A stretch of 45,392 nt of DNA from JBLNDG01 sp050261415 (GTDB taxonomy: Bacteria > Bacillota > Clostridia > Lutisporales > Lutisporaceae): assembly GCA_050261415.1 (NCBI GenBank), contig JBLNDG010000220.1, forward strand, positions 1 to 45,392, written 5' to 3'. Under the pieces are notes generated by a model. The model was not told the DNA's origin. It saw nothing but the letters and a program-made list of their open reading frames with translations, and searched no databases. Position numbers and translations under genes: made by a program. This document shows, piece by piece, positions 1-7,752 of this stretch (positions are counted from its first letter, which is position 1; every line of letters begins with the position of its first letter).

Positions 1-478
1 CTATGATAACCACCCGGGGGACCTTGGAAATGAAACCTTCGAGGCAGAGAAGAACTTCTCTTTCAGGACCAGGGACAAATTCCTGGAGAGTGAGATTGAA
101 GTGGCCTTAAATAAGATAGAAGAGGGAAATTTCGGAATATGCGAAGTCTGCCACAGGGAAATAAAACATGACCGCCTGGAAGTCAGGCCTTATTCACGGT
201 TATGTGCAAACTGCGAGAATGATTATGAACAGAAGATAGACAATGAGGAAAAAGGAAGACCTATAGAGGAGCAAGTGACATTTCCACCCTTTGGAAGGTC
301 CTTCACCGAGAATTCCGTAGAGGATAAGGTGGAGTTTGACGGTGAAGATACGTGGCAGGCAGTTAATGTCTATAACGATGTTACATCAGATAATCCCTTC
401 AGCAAAGATGACAGCATGGGGTACGTTGAAGATGTGGAGAGAATAAGCAACAGCAGGTATAAAAAGCAATTAGAATAA
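1..478 (+). CDS. DksA/TraR-type C4 zinc-finger protein (YteA/YlyA-like), 5' partial
   Basis: The reading frame is already open at the first full codon (base 2), so the start lies upstream of the window; 158 residues are visible. The fragment opens with a Y-D-N-H-P-G-D-L-G-N-E stretch typical of YteA-family proteins, and carries a four-cysteine zinc finger (CEVC, then CANC 21 residues later) of the DksA/TraR kind. The tail is acidic and of low complexity. DksA relatives bind RNA polymerase through its secondary channel; in Bacillus the homolog YlyA sits directly upstream of lspA, as here, and is linked to forespore transcription. The exact role of this protein is inferred from family and position only. 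A hairpin with a T tract follows the stop. Confidence 0.85.
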   Translation, partial: YDNHPGDLGNETFEAEKNFSFRTRDKFLESEIEVALNKIEEGNFGICEVCHREIKHDRLEVRPYSRLCANCENDYEQKIDNEEKGRPIEEQVTFPPFGRSFTENSVEDKVEFDGEDTWQAVNVYNDVTSDNPFSKDDSMGYVEDVERISNSRYKKQLE

Positions 479-486
479 AAGCAACT

Positions 487-548
487 CCGGGCGATGGGCG
501 TTAGACGGCAGGAGTGAACTGCCTGTAATGCTTATTTGCCTTTTTTTT
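487..548 (+). terminator. Intrinsic terminator after the zinc-finger gene
   Basis: A long imperfect stem lies between about 489 and 540. Its best-paired parts are GGCAG/CTGCC near the loop and GCGTTA against TAATGC further out, with several G-U pairs. It runs straight into eight T residues (541-548). Confidence 0.65.
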
Positions 549-603
549 GTATATCTTTATATTCCACTTAATTAAACTTATTAAAGCCAATTCGTAAAAA
601 TTA

Positions 604-612
604 TGCTATAAT
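604..612 (+). promoter_or_regulatory. Extended -10 promoter for lspA
   Basis: TGCTATAAT is a perfect extended -10 element about 60 bases before lspA. No good -35 hexamer is seen at 16-18 bases upstream, which is usual for extended -10 promoters. It lies after the preceding terminator, so lspA and the pseudouridine synthase gene probably form their own unit. Confidence 0.5.
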
Positions 613-672
613 CTTTAAAGCGGAATTTTATCTGGCACAATAGAACAAAATAATATTTCATTTTAAGGGGGA

Positions 673-1122
673 ATGGCATTGTATCCGATAATCATTGCAG
701 CAGCGATTGTTGCACTGGACCAGGCGATAAAGTATTATATTGTGAATAGTCTTCCGGCAGAAGGGATTACAGTAATAAAGAACTTCTTCTACCTTATCTA
801 TGTAGAGAATCGCGGGATAGCTTTCGGGATGCTGAAGAATAAAACACTGTTTTTTATTATCACCATCAGCATAATTTCCGTAGCTATAGCGTTTATGATT
901 TACAAATTCTACAAGACTTATCCTTTTATAGCTGTCTGCCTGTCACTAATCCTGGGCGGAGCCATAGGCAACCTGATTGACAGGATAAGGTTGGGTTTTG
1001 TGGTCGACTATCTTCACTTTTCAATATTTCCTCCGGTGTTTAACCTGGCGGATTCAGCAATTGTGGTAGGGGCAATACTTCTTGGGATAACTGTAATCTT
1101 CAATAAAGACATTATTATATAA
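673..1122 (+). CDS. lspA: Lipoprotein signal peptidase (signal peptidase II)
   Basis: This is the membrane aspartyl protease that removes the signal peptide from prolipoproteins after diacylglyceryl modification. At 149 residues it has family length, with four hydrophobic segments (about 4-20, 57-78, 84-102, 122-143). The two catalytic aspartates sit in GNLIDR (D103) and FNLADS (D127); the ENRGIAFG motif is present near residue 45. The start is uncertain: the run AAGGGGG ends only one base before ATG 673, whereas TTG 679 has better spacing and would give a protein beginning M-Y-P. The next gene follows after 19 bases, so the two are likely co-transcribed. Confidence 0.95.
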   Translation: MALYPIIIAAAIVALDQAIKYYIVNSLPAEGITVIKNFFYLIYVENRGIAFGMLKNKTLFFIITISIISVAIAFMIYKFYKTYPFIAVCLSLILGGAIGNLIDRIRLGFVVDYLHFSIFPPVFNLADSAIVVGAILLGITVIFNKDIII

Positions 1123-1141
1123 ACTGGCAAGGTGATTGCAA

Positions 1142-2080
1142 ATGGATACCAGAAAATTTGACATAACAGAAGACATATCCGGTAAAAGACTAGATTCATT
1201 CCTTTCAGAGAATATTGAGGGTTACTCCAGAACATACATACAAAAACTGATTGACGACGGACTTGCGACGGTAAACGGAAAAAAATCAAAGACAAGCTAT
1301 AAAGTCAAAACGGGAGACTTAGTCGATATAACTATTCCGGATCCTGTACCTTTGGAGGTAGAGGCTGAGAAAATCGATCTGGACATTGTATATGAGGACA
1401 ATGATATTATTGTGATAAACAAGCCCCAGGGAATGGTCGTCCACCCTGCTCACGGAAACTATTCCGGTACTGCAGTAAATGCTTTACTGGAGCACTGCGG
1501 GAGCCTTTCTGACTACAACAGCCTTACCGGCATTAACGGGGTGATGAGGCCTGGAATAGTACACAGGATAGACAAGGATACCTCCGGAATCATAGTGATT
1601 GCAAAAAACAATGAAGCTCATTTGTCACTTTCCGAGCAGCTGAAAAATCACACAATTACAAGAAGGTATGTTGCTCTACTGGAAGGAAAGCTTAAAGAGG
1701 AATCCGGCAGGATTGAAACTCTTATCGGAAGAAACCCAAAGGACAGAAAACAAATGGCAGTGGTAAGGGAAAACGGGAAGTCAGCTATAACCCATTTTAA
1801 GGTAATAGAAAGATTTGAAGCAAATACCATGATTGAAGCAGCATTGGAAACAGGCAGGACCCATCAAATAAGAGTGCATATGGCATACATAGGCCACCCT
1901 GTTGTTGGGGACACTGTTTATGGTTATAAAAGGCAGAGGTTTGAAACCAAGGGTCAGCTTTTGCATGCCAGAATACTCGGCTTTATCCACCCCACAAAGG
2001 GTGAATATGTTGAGTTTGAAGCGCCACTTCCAGATTATTTTGAAAAAATATTGAGGAGTTTGAGGAGCAAAAAGCTATAG
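1142..2080 (+). CDS. RluA/RluD-family pseudouridine synthase (YlyB-like)
   Basis: It converts specific uridines of large-subunit rRNA (possibly other RNA) to pseudouridine. It has 312 residues: an N-terminal S4 RNA-binding domain (about 14-60) and the RluA catalytic domain with HRIDKDTSG, whose aspartate (D144) is the family nucleophile. The substrate position cannot be read from sequence. ATG 1142 is preferred to TTG 1136 because AGGTGA lies six bases before ATG. The lspA-pseudouridine synthase-pyrR order is the same as B. subtilis lspA-ylyB-pyrR. The stop codon overlaps the -35 box of the pyr promoter. Confidence 0.92.
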   Translation: MDTRKFDITEDISGKRLDSFLSENIEGYSRTYIQKLIDDGLATVNGKKSKTSYKVKTGDLVDITIPDPVPLEVEAEKIDLDIVYEDNDIIVINKPQGMVVHPAHGNYSGTAVNALLEHCGSLSDYNSLTGINGVMRPGIVHRIDKDTSGIIVIAKNNEAHLSLSEQLKNHTITRRYVALLEGKLKEESGRIETLIGRNPKDRKQMAVVRENGKSAITHFKVIERFEANTMIEAALETGRTHQIRVHMAYIGHPVVGDTVYGYKRQRFETKGQLLHARILGFIHPTKGEYVEFEAPLPDYFEKILRSLRSKKL

Positions 2081-2106
2081 ACAAATTTCCATTACTATGT
2101 TAAAAT
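2078..2106 (+). promoter_or_regulatory. Promoter of the pyr operon
   Basis: TAGACA (2078-2083), a 17-base spacer and TAAAAT (2101-2106) make a good sigma-A promoter. It overlaps the stop codon of the preceding gene and would start transcription at about 2113, just before the PyrR binding hairpin. Confidence 0.6.
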
Positions 2107-2117
2107 CTATTAAAACA

Positions 2118-2202
2118 ATCCTTTAAATTTGTCCTGTGAGACATGAAAGGCAAATATTATTAAGCAAAGCTATATAAATCTGCCTTTCGGCAGGTTTTTT
2201 TA
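2118..2202 (+). promoter_or_regulatory. PyrR-dependent transcription attenuator (pyr leader)
   Basis: All parts of a PyrR attenuator are visible. The PyrR binding hairpin has an outer stem CCTTT (2120-2124) with AAAGG (2146-2150), and an inner stem TGTC/GACA (2130-2133/2140-2143) around the loop CTGTGA, matching the family loop CNGNGA. The terminator is CTGCC-TTTC-GGCAG (2180-2193) followed by T residues. GAAAGGCA (2145-2152) is perfectly complementary to TGCCTTTC (2181-2188) and makes an antiterminator that excludes both other structures. By family knowledge, UMP-bound PyrR stabilises the binding hairpin and so favours termination. It controls pyrR to pyrE. Confidence 0.88.
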
Positions 2203-2356
2203 TTGTATAAGAAAGTATAAATTTTTTGAGCAAAAATGTTGCCTTCTAAGGCAGTGATTTCAACGTATCTAAAAAAATGGAAAAGATTTGCTTGGAATAC
2301 CCGGAAGAAGAATTTGCCGCTTTTTTTATTGCCAATATTTGCATGGAGGAATTTTT

Positions 2357-2896
2357 ATGAAGGTTAAAACAGAGATTATGGATGAAAAGGCCTTTGACAG
2401 AGCTCTGACAAGGATTTCCCATGAAATTATCGAGAGAAACAAGGGCGTAGAGGACATAGTGCTTCTTGGCATAAAGACAAGAGGTGTATTTTTGGCAGAT
2501 AGGCTTGCTTCAAAAATCAAGGATATTGAGGGTAATGATCTTCCTATAGGGGTCCTTGACATTGTCAATTACAGGGATGACATAAAGAATGAGGAATCTT
2601 CTTCAAGCAAGAGCGATACAAAGGTTGGATTCGACATCAACGGCAAAAAGGTAATTCTGGTGGATGATGTGCTTTATACAGGAAGAACTGTAAGGGCTGC
2701 AATGGACGCTATCGTAGACCTGGGAAGGCCGATGAGCATCCAACTTGCTGTTCTTGTAGACAGAGGTCACAGAGAACTGCCGATAAGAGCCGATTATGTC
2801 GGCAAGAATGTACCAACATCGAGAAGCGAGATTGTTTTGGTCATGGTTAAGGGGAAGGATGACAAGGACGGAGTATTGTTGGGAGAAGAAGAGTAG
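2357..2896 (+). CDS. pyrR: Bifunctional pyr operon regulator / uracil phosphoribosyltransferase PyrR
   Basis: It binds pyr leader RNA in a UMP-dependent way to cause termination, and has weak uracil phosphoribosyltransferase activity. At 179 residues it has the usual length, with the type I PRPP-binding loop VILVDDVLYTGRT at about 99-111. ATG 2357 is chosen because GGAGGA lies six bases upstream and this gives family length; an upstream in-frame TTG at 2288 would add 23 unrelated residues. It is the first gene after the attenuator it is expected to act on. No PyrR hairpin of this type was seen elsewhere in the window. Confidence 0.96.
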   Translation: MKVKTEIMDEKAFDRALTRISHEIIERNKGVEDIVLLGIKTRGVFLADRLASKIKDIEGNDLPIGVLDIVNYRDDIKNEESSSSKSDTKVGFDINGKKVILVDDVLYTGRTVRAAMDAIVDLGRPMSIQLAVLVDRGHRELPIRADYVGKNVPTSRSEIVLVMVKGKDDKDGVLLGEEE

Positions 2897-2918
2897 TATT
2901 CTATATCTACTCTTTTTT
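2889..2918 (+). terminator. Terminator-like hairpin between pyrR and pyrC
   Basis: AAGAGTAG (2889-2896) pairs with CTACTCTT (2907-2914) around a 10-base loop and is followed by a T run to 2918. The 5' arm contains the pyrR stop codon, so ribosomes finishing pyrR would cover it. It is a weak, AT-rich stem and may only lower expression of the downstream genes. Confidence 0.45.
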
Positions 2919-2942
2919 GTTGTGAAAAAGGAGGATGCAATT

Positions 2943-4229
2943 ATGAGGCTGTTATTGAAATCTTGTACTATAGTAAACTCCACATGCGATTATGAGGGTA
3001 CAAGGGACATATATATCGAAGACGGCATAATTACTGAGATAAGTGATAAAATTACGCGTACTGCAGAACAGGTAATTGATGCAAAGGGCTATAAGGTGCT
3101 CCCGGGTTTTATAGACATGCATGCTCACTTAAGGGAGCCAGGCTTTGAAAGAAAGGAAACGGTAAAGACCGGTTCCATGGCTGCTGCCAGAGGGGGATAC
3201 ACGACGATCTGCTGCATGCCGAACACCAAGCCTCCAACAGATGACGAGGCTTCGCTGGCTGTTTTGATGAGGATTATAGAAAGGGATGCAGCTGTCAATG
3301 TACTTCCTGTTGCAGCGGTTTCAAAAGGCCAGAAAAGTATTGAGCTTACAGAAATGGGGAAACTTCGAAAGGGAGGAGCCATAGCCTTTTCCGATGATGG
3401 AAAGCCTGTAATGTCTGCGGCACTTATGAGGCAGGCACTGATCGCCTCAAGGGAATCCGGTTTCCTCGTGATTGACCACTGCGAAGAATTGAGCCTTGCC
3501 GAAGGAGGCGTCATAAACGAGGGGAAAAGGTCGCAACTTCTCGGACTTAAAGGAATACACTCTCTTTCAGAGGAGCTCAATATCATGAGGGATGTAATGA
3601 TAGCGGAAGAGACCGGTGCAAGGATTCACATTGCACATATAAGCACCCGAAAGTCGGTTGAAATTATAAGGGGTGCAAAGAGTATGGGTGTTAAGGTCAC
3701 CTGCGAGGCTACTCCGCACCATATTGGGCTTACCGAGGATATAATAGCTGAAGGCCATACCGAATGTAAGGTGAATCCCCCATTACGGACTGAAGCGGAT
3801 GCAGCAGCACTGAAAAAAGCATTGGCTGACGGTACGGTAGATGCTATTGCTACTGATCATGCTCCACACCATGAAGATGAAAAAGGCAGTGACTTTTATA
3901 GTGCGGCTTTTGGAATATCAGGAATAGAAACAGCTTTTTCCGTGTGCTTTACTGAGCTTGTACAGAAAGGATATATTACACTAAAGGAATTGACCCGGAA
4001 GATGAGTTATAATCCTGCAAAAATACTTGGAATCGGAAAAGGCGAGATAAAGCCTGGGGCTCCTGCAGACTTAGCAATTGTCGATACGGGAAGAATAATT
4101 ACGGTGGACAGGGACAAAATGGTTTCAAAGGGTAAGAATACACCTTTTCACGGCAGGACTTATACGGGAGATGTAATATACACGATTGCAGACGGTAAGG
4201 TCGTTTATGAAAATAATAATGGGAGGTAA
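2943..4229 (+). CDS. pyrC: Dihydroorotase (class I, PyrC)
   Basis: This zinc enzyme cyclises N-carbamoyl-aspartate to dihydroorotate, the third step of UMP synthesis. It has 428 residues. The amidohydrolase metal motif DMHAHLREPG is at 58-67, followed by MPNTKPP, a later HIAHIST histidine motif and the catalytic TDHAPHH near the C-terminal third. ATG 2943 is chosen because AAGGAGG lies just upstream and the protein then begins M-R-L-L-L-K-S like its relatives; the frame is open much further upstream, over pyrR. In B. subtilis pyrP and pyrB lie between pyrR and pyrC; they are absent here. Confidence 0.96.
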   Translation: MRLLLKSCTIVNSTCDYEGTRDIYIEDGIITEISDKITRTAEQVIDAKGYKVLPGFIDMHAHLREPGFERKETVKTGSMAAARGGYTTICCMPNTKPPTDDEASLAVLMRIIERDAAVNVLPVAAVSKGQKSIELTEMGKLRKGGAIAFSDDGKPVMSAALMRQALIASRESGFLVIDHCEELSLAEGGVINEGKRSQLLGLKGIHSLSEELNIMRDVMIAEETGARIHIAHISTRKSVEIIRGAKSMGVKVTCEATPHHIGLTEDIIAEGHTECKVNPPLRTEADAAALKKALADGTVDAIATDHAPHHEDEKGSDFYSAAFGISGIETAFSVCFTELVQKGYITLKELTRKMSYNPAKILGIGKGEIKPGAPADLAIVDTGRIITVDRDKMVSKGKNTPFHGRTYTGDVIYTIADGKVVYENNNGR

Positions 4230-4233
4230 GTGA

Positions 4234-5184
4234 ATGTTTACAGACCGCTTGATAGAAAGGATTATAAAGTGTAAAAACCATACTGTTGTGGGACTTGATC
4301 CAAGACTTGAATATGTCCCGCAGCACATAAAGGATGAAGCCCTGGAAAGAATTCCGGAGGCCAGGGATGGGCACAATACAGCGAAATTTGCTGCCGAGGT
4401 ATTTTTCAGGTTCAACAAAGAAATAATAGACAGCATATTTGATGTGGTTCCGGCTGTTAAGCCTCAGGTGGCGTTTTATGAGCAGTATGGAGTTCTTGGC
4501 TTTGAGTGTTATGTCAAGACCTGCGAGTATGCCAGGTCAAAAGGCCTGATAGTAATCGGAGACGTAAAAAGAAGCGATATAGGTTCAACAGCGGAAGCAT
4601 ACTCTGATTTCTATCTTGGAAGCAATGAATATTCCGCAGCTACTGATTGTATAACTATAAACCCATATTTCGGGACCGATTCAATTACTCCTTTTATCAA
4701 GGATTGTGAGCGGAACGAAAAAGGGGTTTTCGTTCTTGTTAAAACCTCCAATAAATCCTCGGTGGATATTCAGGATCTGGTTTCTGACGGAAGGAAAATA
4801 TACGAGCATGTTGCAGACCTGGTGGTGAAAATGGGCAAAGGGCTCACAGGCATCAATGGCTACAGTCCGGTAGGTGCGGTAGTGGGGGCTACCTTCAGGG
4901 AAGATGCGGTAAAACTCAGAGGGGTGATGAAAAACAACTATTTCCTGGTCCCCGGCTATGGAGCTCAGGGAGGTACGGCAGAGGATGCAGCAGTATGCTT
5001 CAATAAGGACGGGCTGGGTGCGGTCGTGAATTCTTCCAGAGGGATTATTGCAGCATATAAAAGTGAACCCTTCAAGGGAAGGTTCAGCGAAAAGGAATTT
5101 GGATCGGCATCCAGAGAGGCGGCAATAAAAATGAGGGATGACATAAACAGGGAACTCGGAAAAGCAGGAAAACTAGCCTGGTAG
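4234..5184 (+). CDS. pyrF: Orotidine 5'-phosphate decarboxylase (long, type 2)
   Basis: It decarboxylates OMP to UMP, the last step of the pathway. At 316 residues it belongs to the long type 2 group rather than the roughly 240-residue B. subtilis type. Recognisable parts are the N-terminal VVGLDPRLEYVP and the catalytic DVKRSDIGST, with the active-site lysine and two aspartates, near residue 110. It begins four bases after pyrC behind GGGAGG, so translation is probably coupled. Confidence 0.95.
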   Translation: MFTDRLIERIIKCKNHTVVGLDPRLEYVPQHIKDEALERIPEARDGHNTAKFAAEVFFRFNKEIIDSIFDVVPAVKPQVAFYEQYGVLGFECYVKTCEYARSKGLIVIGDVKRSDIGSTAEAYSDFYLGSNEYSAATDCITINPYFGTDSITPFIKDCERNEKGVFVLVKTSNKSSVDIQDLVSDGRKIYEHVADLVVKMGKGLTGINGYSPVGAVVGATFREDAVKLRGVMKNNYFLVPGYGAQGGTAEDAAVCFNKDGLGAVVNSSRGIIAAYKSEPFKGRFSEKEFGSASREAAIKMRDDINRELGKAGKLAW

Positions 5185-5192
5185 GAGATGAT

Positions 5193-5957
5193 ATGAACAT
5201 GCATGGAGAGTGCAAGGTAATAGCTAACAAAGAGCTTTGCAGGAATATATATGAACTGATAATAGAAAACAAGGGGATTTCCGAAACGGCAAAACCCGGC
5301 CAATTTCTCCATATAAAGACCAACAGTGGCTTGGACCCTCTGCTTAGGAGGCCTATAAGCATAAGCAGGGTCGACAGGGAAAAAGGACATTTATCGTTGA
5401 TCTATCAACTAATAGGAAGGGGAACCAGGGAACTGTCGGAGTTATTGCCCGGGTCACAGCTTGATGTAATGGGGCCTCTTGGAAACGGTTTCCCGATATT
5501 AAGCGGAAAAAGGTGCGCCGTAGTCGGGGGAGGAATGGGAGTTGCTCCTCTTCTGGAGCTTTTAAACAATCTCAGTGATTGCGATGCATATATAGGATTT
5601 AAATGCAGCACCTTCAAGGTGGATGACTACAGAAAGGCCAGCAGCAATCTATATATTGCAACGGAAGACGGAAGTACGGGCAGCAAGGGCTTTGTAACAG
5701 ACCTGCTGACGGATATCGGCAGGTATGATGTTGTTTATACCTGCGGGCCAAGGCCTATGATGAAGAAGGTAAAGGAACTGTGTGAAAAGGCATCGGTAGA
5801 GTGCTTTGTGTCTGTAGAGGAAAGGATGGGCTGCGGAATAGGAGCCTGCCTTGTATGCGCATGTAAAACCAAGGAAAGGGACGGCAGCTGGCATTATAAG
5901 AAAGCATGCACCGATGGACCTGTGTTCAGAGCAGAGGAGGTAGCTTTTGATGATTGA
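5193..5957 (+). CDS. pyrK: Dihydroorotate dehydrogenase electron-transfer subunit PyrK
   Basis: This FAD and iron-sulfur subunit lets the class 1B dihydroorotate dehydrogenase pass electrons to NAD+. It has 254 residues: an FAD-binding beta barrel with RRPISIS (52-58), an NAD-binding fold beginning CAVVGGGMGVAPL (108-120), and a C-terminal [2Fe-2S] cluster with cysteines 214, 219, 222 and 239 in the family spacing. It starts at ATG 5193 behind AGGAG, eight bases after pyrF, and overlaps the start of pyrD by eight bases, which fits formation of the PyrD2K2 complex. Confidence 0.96.
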   Translation: MNMHGECKVIANKELCRNIYELIIENKGISETAKPGQFLHIKTNSGLDPLLRRPISISRVDREKGHLSLIYQLIGRGTRELSELLPGSQLDVMGPLGNGFPILSGKRCAVVGGGMGVAPLLELLNNLSDCDAYIGFKCSTFKVDDYRKASSNLYIATEDGSTGSKGFVTDLLTDIGRYDVVYTCGPRPMMKKVKELCEKASVECFVSVEERMGCGIGACLVCACKTKERDGSWHYKKACTDGPVFRAEEVAFDD

Positions 5958-6855
5958 TATGAATGTAAATATTGCAGGAATAAAGATGAAAAATCCTGTG
6001 CTTACTGCATCCGGCACCTTCGGCTTTGGCAGGGAGTATTCAAAGTACTATGATTTAAGCAGGCTGGGTGGAATTGTGGTAAAAGGGCTTACTCTGAAGC
6101 CGAGGGAAGGCAACAAGCCGCCCAGAATCGCAGAAACCCCTGCCGGAATACTGAACAGCGTCGGTCTTCAGAACCCTGGGGTTGAATATTTCATGGAGAA
6201 TGAGCTGCCCTTTCTAAGGCAGTATGATACGGCTGTAATAGCAAATATTGCCGGCAATACGGTTGAAGAGTATTGCAGCATGGCGGAAAGACTAGGGGAC
6301 AGCGTAGACGGGATCGAACTCAACATATCGTGTCCCAATGTGAAGGAAGGCGGTGTAGCCTTCGGTACCAAGCCGGATTCCGTATACAACATCACAAGAA
6401 ATGTAAAGGGGCGCTGCAAAGTACCATTGATTGTTAAGCTGTCACCAAATGTAACGGATATAAAGAAAATAGCAGCAGCTGCCGAATCAGGCGGAGCGGA
6501 TGCTGTATCCCTTATAAATACACTGTTGGGAATGTCAATCGATATTAATACAAGAAGGACAGTACTTGCAAACATAGTAGGCGGACTGTCGGGACCTGCC
6601 GTTAAGCCTGTAGCTGTAAGGATGGTCTGGCAGGTAGCACAGACAGTGAAGATACCGGTTATAGGAATGGGCGGGATAAGTACATGGGAGGATGCAGTTG
6701 AGTTTATACTTGCAGGTGCACATTCCGTAGCAGTAGGTACGGCAAACTTTGTGAACCCTCATGCCCCACTTGAAATAGTGGAGGGACTTGAAAATTACCT
6801 CGCAAAAAATAAATTCAGCAGCATATCTGAATTGAAAGGGAATATAAAAATATAG
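5950..6855 (+). CDS. pyrD: Dihydroorotate dehydrogenase (NAD+), catalytic subunit, class 1B
   Basis: This FMN enzyme oxidises dihydroorotate to orotate in the cytoplasm together with PyrK. It has 301 residues as a TIM barrel. The catalytic-loop cysteine is C128 in NISCPNVKEGG, and the FMN phosphate site is GMGGISTWEDA to VGTANF near the end. ATG 5950 is nine bases after AGGAGG; TTG 5947 directly before it is equally in frame, and ATG 5959 is farther from the ribosome site. The overlap with pyrK implies coupling. Confidence 0.95.
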   Translation: MIDMNVNIAGIKMKNPVLTASGTFGFGREYSKYYDLSRLGGIVVKGLTLKPREGNKPPRIAETPAGILNSVGLQNPGVEYFMENELPFLRQYDTAVIANIAGNTVEEYCSMAERLGDSVDGIELNISCPNVKEGGVAFGTKPDSVYNITRNVKGRCKVPLIVKLSPNVTDIKKIAAAAESGGADAVSLINTLLGMSIDINTRRTVLANIVGGLSGPAVKPVAVRMVWQVAQTVKIPVIGMGGISTWEDAVEFILAGAHSVAVGTANFVNPHAPLEIVEGLENYLAKNKFSSISELKGNIKI

Positions 6856-6943
6856 ACATGAGACGCGAGACACGAGAGCAAGAGCAAGGCTTCGTGGGCT
6901 TAGCTATAAAATAATCGAGTCTCGAATCTGGAATCTAGAGTCT
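6854..6943. repeat. Inverted heptad-repeat element in the pyrD-pyrE gap
   Basis: Four 7-base units (AGACATG, AGACGCG, AGACACG, AGAGCAA) run from 6854 to 6881, starting inside the pyrD stop codon. After a core of about 34 bases that contains AAGGCTTCG (6886-6894), four units of inverted type follow at 6916-6943 (CGAGTCT, CGAATCT, GGAATCT, AGAGTCT). Reversed, these read AGAYTCN, close to the left arm. The element fills nearly all of the 115-base gap inside the operon. It resembles the element at 40187-40253 in architecture and core. Confidence 0.6.
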
Positions 6944-6970
6944 AATATAATAAAGTGGAGGAGATAATTT

Positions 6971-7549
6971 ATGTTGTCAAAAAAGAGAATAAACGAGATT
7001 CTTGAACAATCAGGAGTGCTTCAGACGGGACATTTCCTGCTTACATCAGGTAAGCACAGCAGCAAGTATATGCAGTGCGCAAAAATATTCCAGCATCCCG
7101 AATACAGTGCGGAAATAGCCAAAGACCTTGCAGAGAAGTTTGACGGATATGATGTGGATGTAGTAATCGGACCGGCAATCGGTGGAATAATTCTCGCCTA
7201 TGAGGTCGCCAGACAGTTCGAGGTAAGAGCACTCTTTGCAGAAAGGGAAAACGGGTCAATGACTTTGAGAAGAGGCTTTGAGATTACACCTGGCTCAAAG
7301 GTGCTGGTTGTTGAGGATGTAATTACCACCGGGGGTTCAGTAAAAGAAGTAATAGAACTTGTACGCTCAGCCAAGGGAGAAGTTGTGGGAGTTGGCAGCG
7401 TAGTTGACAGGAGTGCCGGCAAGGCGTTATTTGATGTGCCCTTTAAGAGCGCAACCAAGATTGATATCGAGACTTTCGAGCCGGGGGAGTGCCTGCTATG
7501 CAAAGCCGGTTCTGCACCTGTAAAGCCTGGAAGTCGAAATTTAAAGTAA
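6971..7549 (+). CDS. pyrE: Orotate phosphoribosyltransferase
   Basis: It transfers phosphoribosyl from PRPP to orotate, giving OMP for PyrF. It has 192 residues, with the PRPP loop VLVVEDVITTGGS near residues 111-123 and an N-terminal GHFLLTSGKHS motif of the clostridial-type OPRTases. ATG 6971 follows GGAGGAGA. It is the last pyr gene here. carAB and pyrB are not in this cluster and must be elsewhere if the pathway is complete. No clear terminator follows, so the end of the operon is not defined. Confidence 0.95.
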   Translation: MLSKKRINEILEQSGVLQTGHFLLTSGKHSSKYMQCAKIFQHPEYSAEIAKDLAEKFDGYDVDVVIGPAIGGIILAYEVARQFEVRALFAERENGSMTLRRGFEITPGSKVLVVEDVITTGGSVKEVIELVRSAKGEVVGVGSVVDRSAGKALFDVPFKSATKIDIETFEPGECLLCKAGSAPVKPGSRNLK

Positions 7550-7752
7550 TTTGTTGAGTAAAATCAGCATTAATTAATTTATTAACAAAGAGTTGGAAGC
7601 CTCCTGAAAAACCGAATAAAATCAAAATGCGGAAATGTATTATAAATGCTGCGTTTTGGACAGGCAGAGTATAATTTTTTATATTGATTATTGAATTTTT
7701 AGAAAAATTCTATTATTATAAATATAAATATATATAAAGGAGGTATTACTCA

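Noticed and set aside
487..540. The terminator after the zinc-finger gene as a third heptad-repeat element (GGC units at partial 7-base spacing)
   Set aside because: The spacing is 7 then 10, there is no AAGGCTTCG core, and the stem plus eight T residues is fully explained as a terminator.
2203..2356. A second attenuator between the PyrR leader and pyrR (TGCCTT/AAGGCA at about 2240-2256)
   Set aside because: The small palindrome is not followed by a T run and lacks a PyrR loop.
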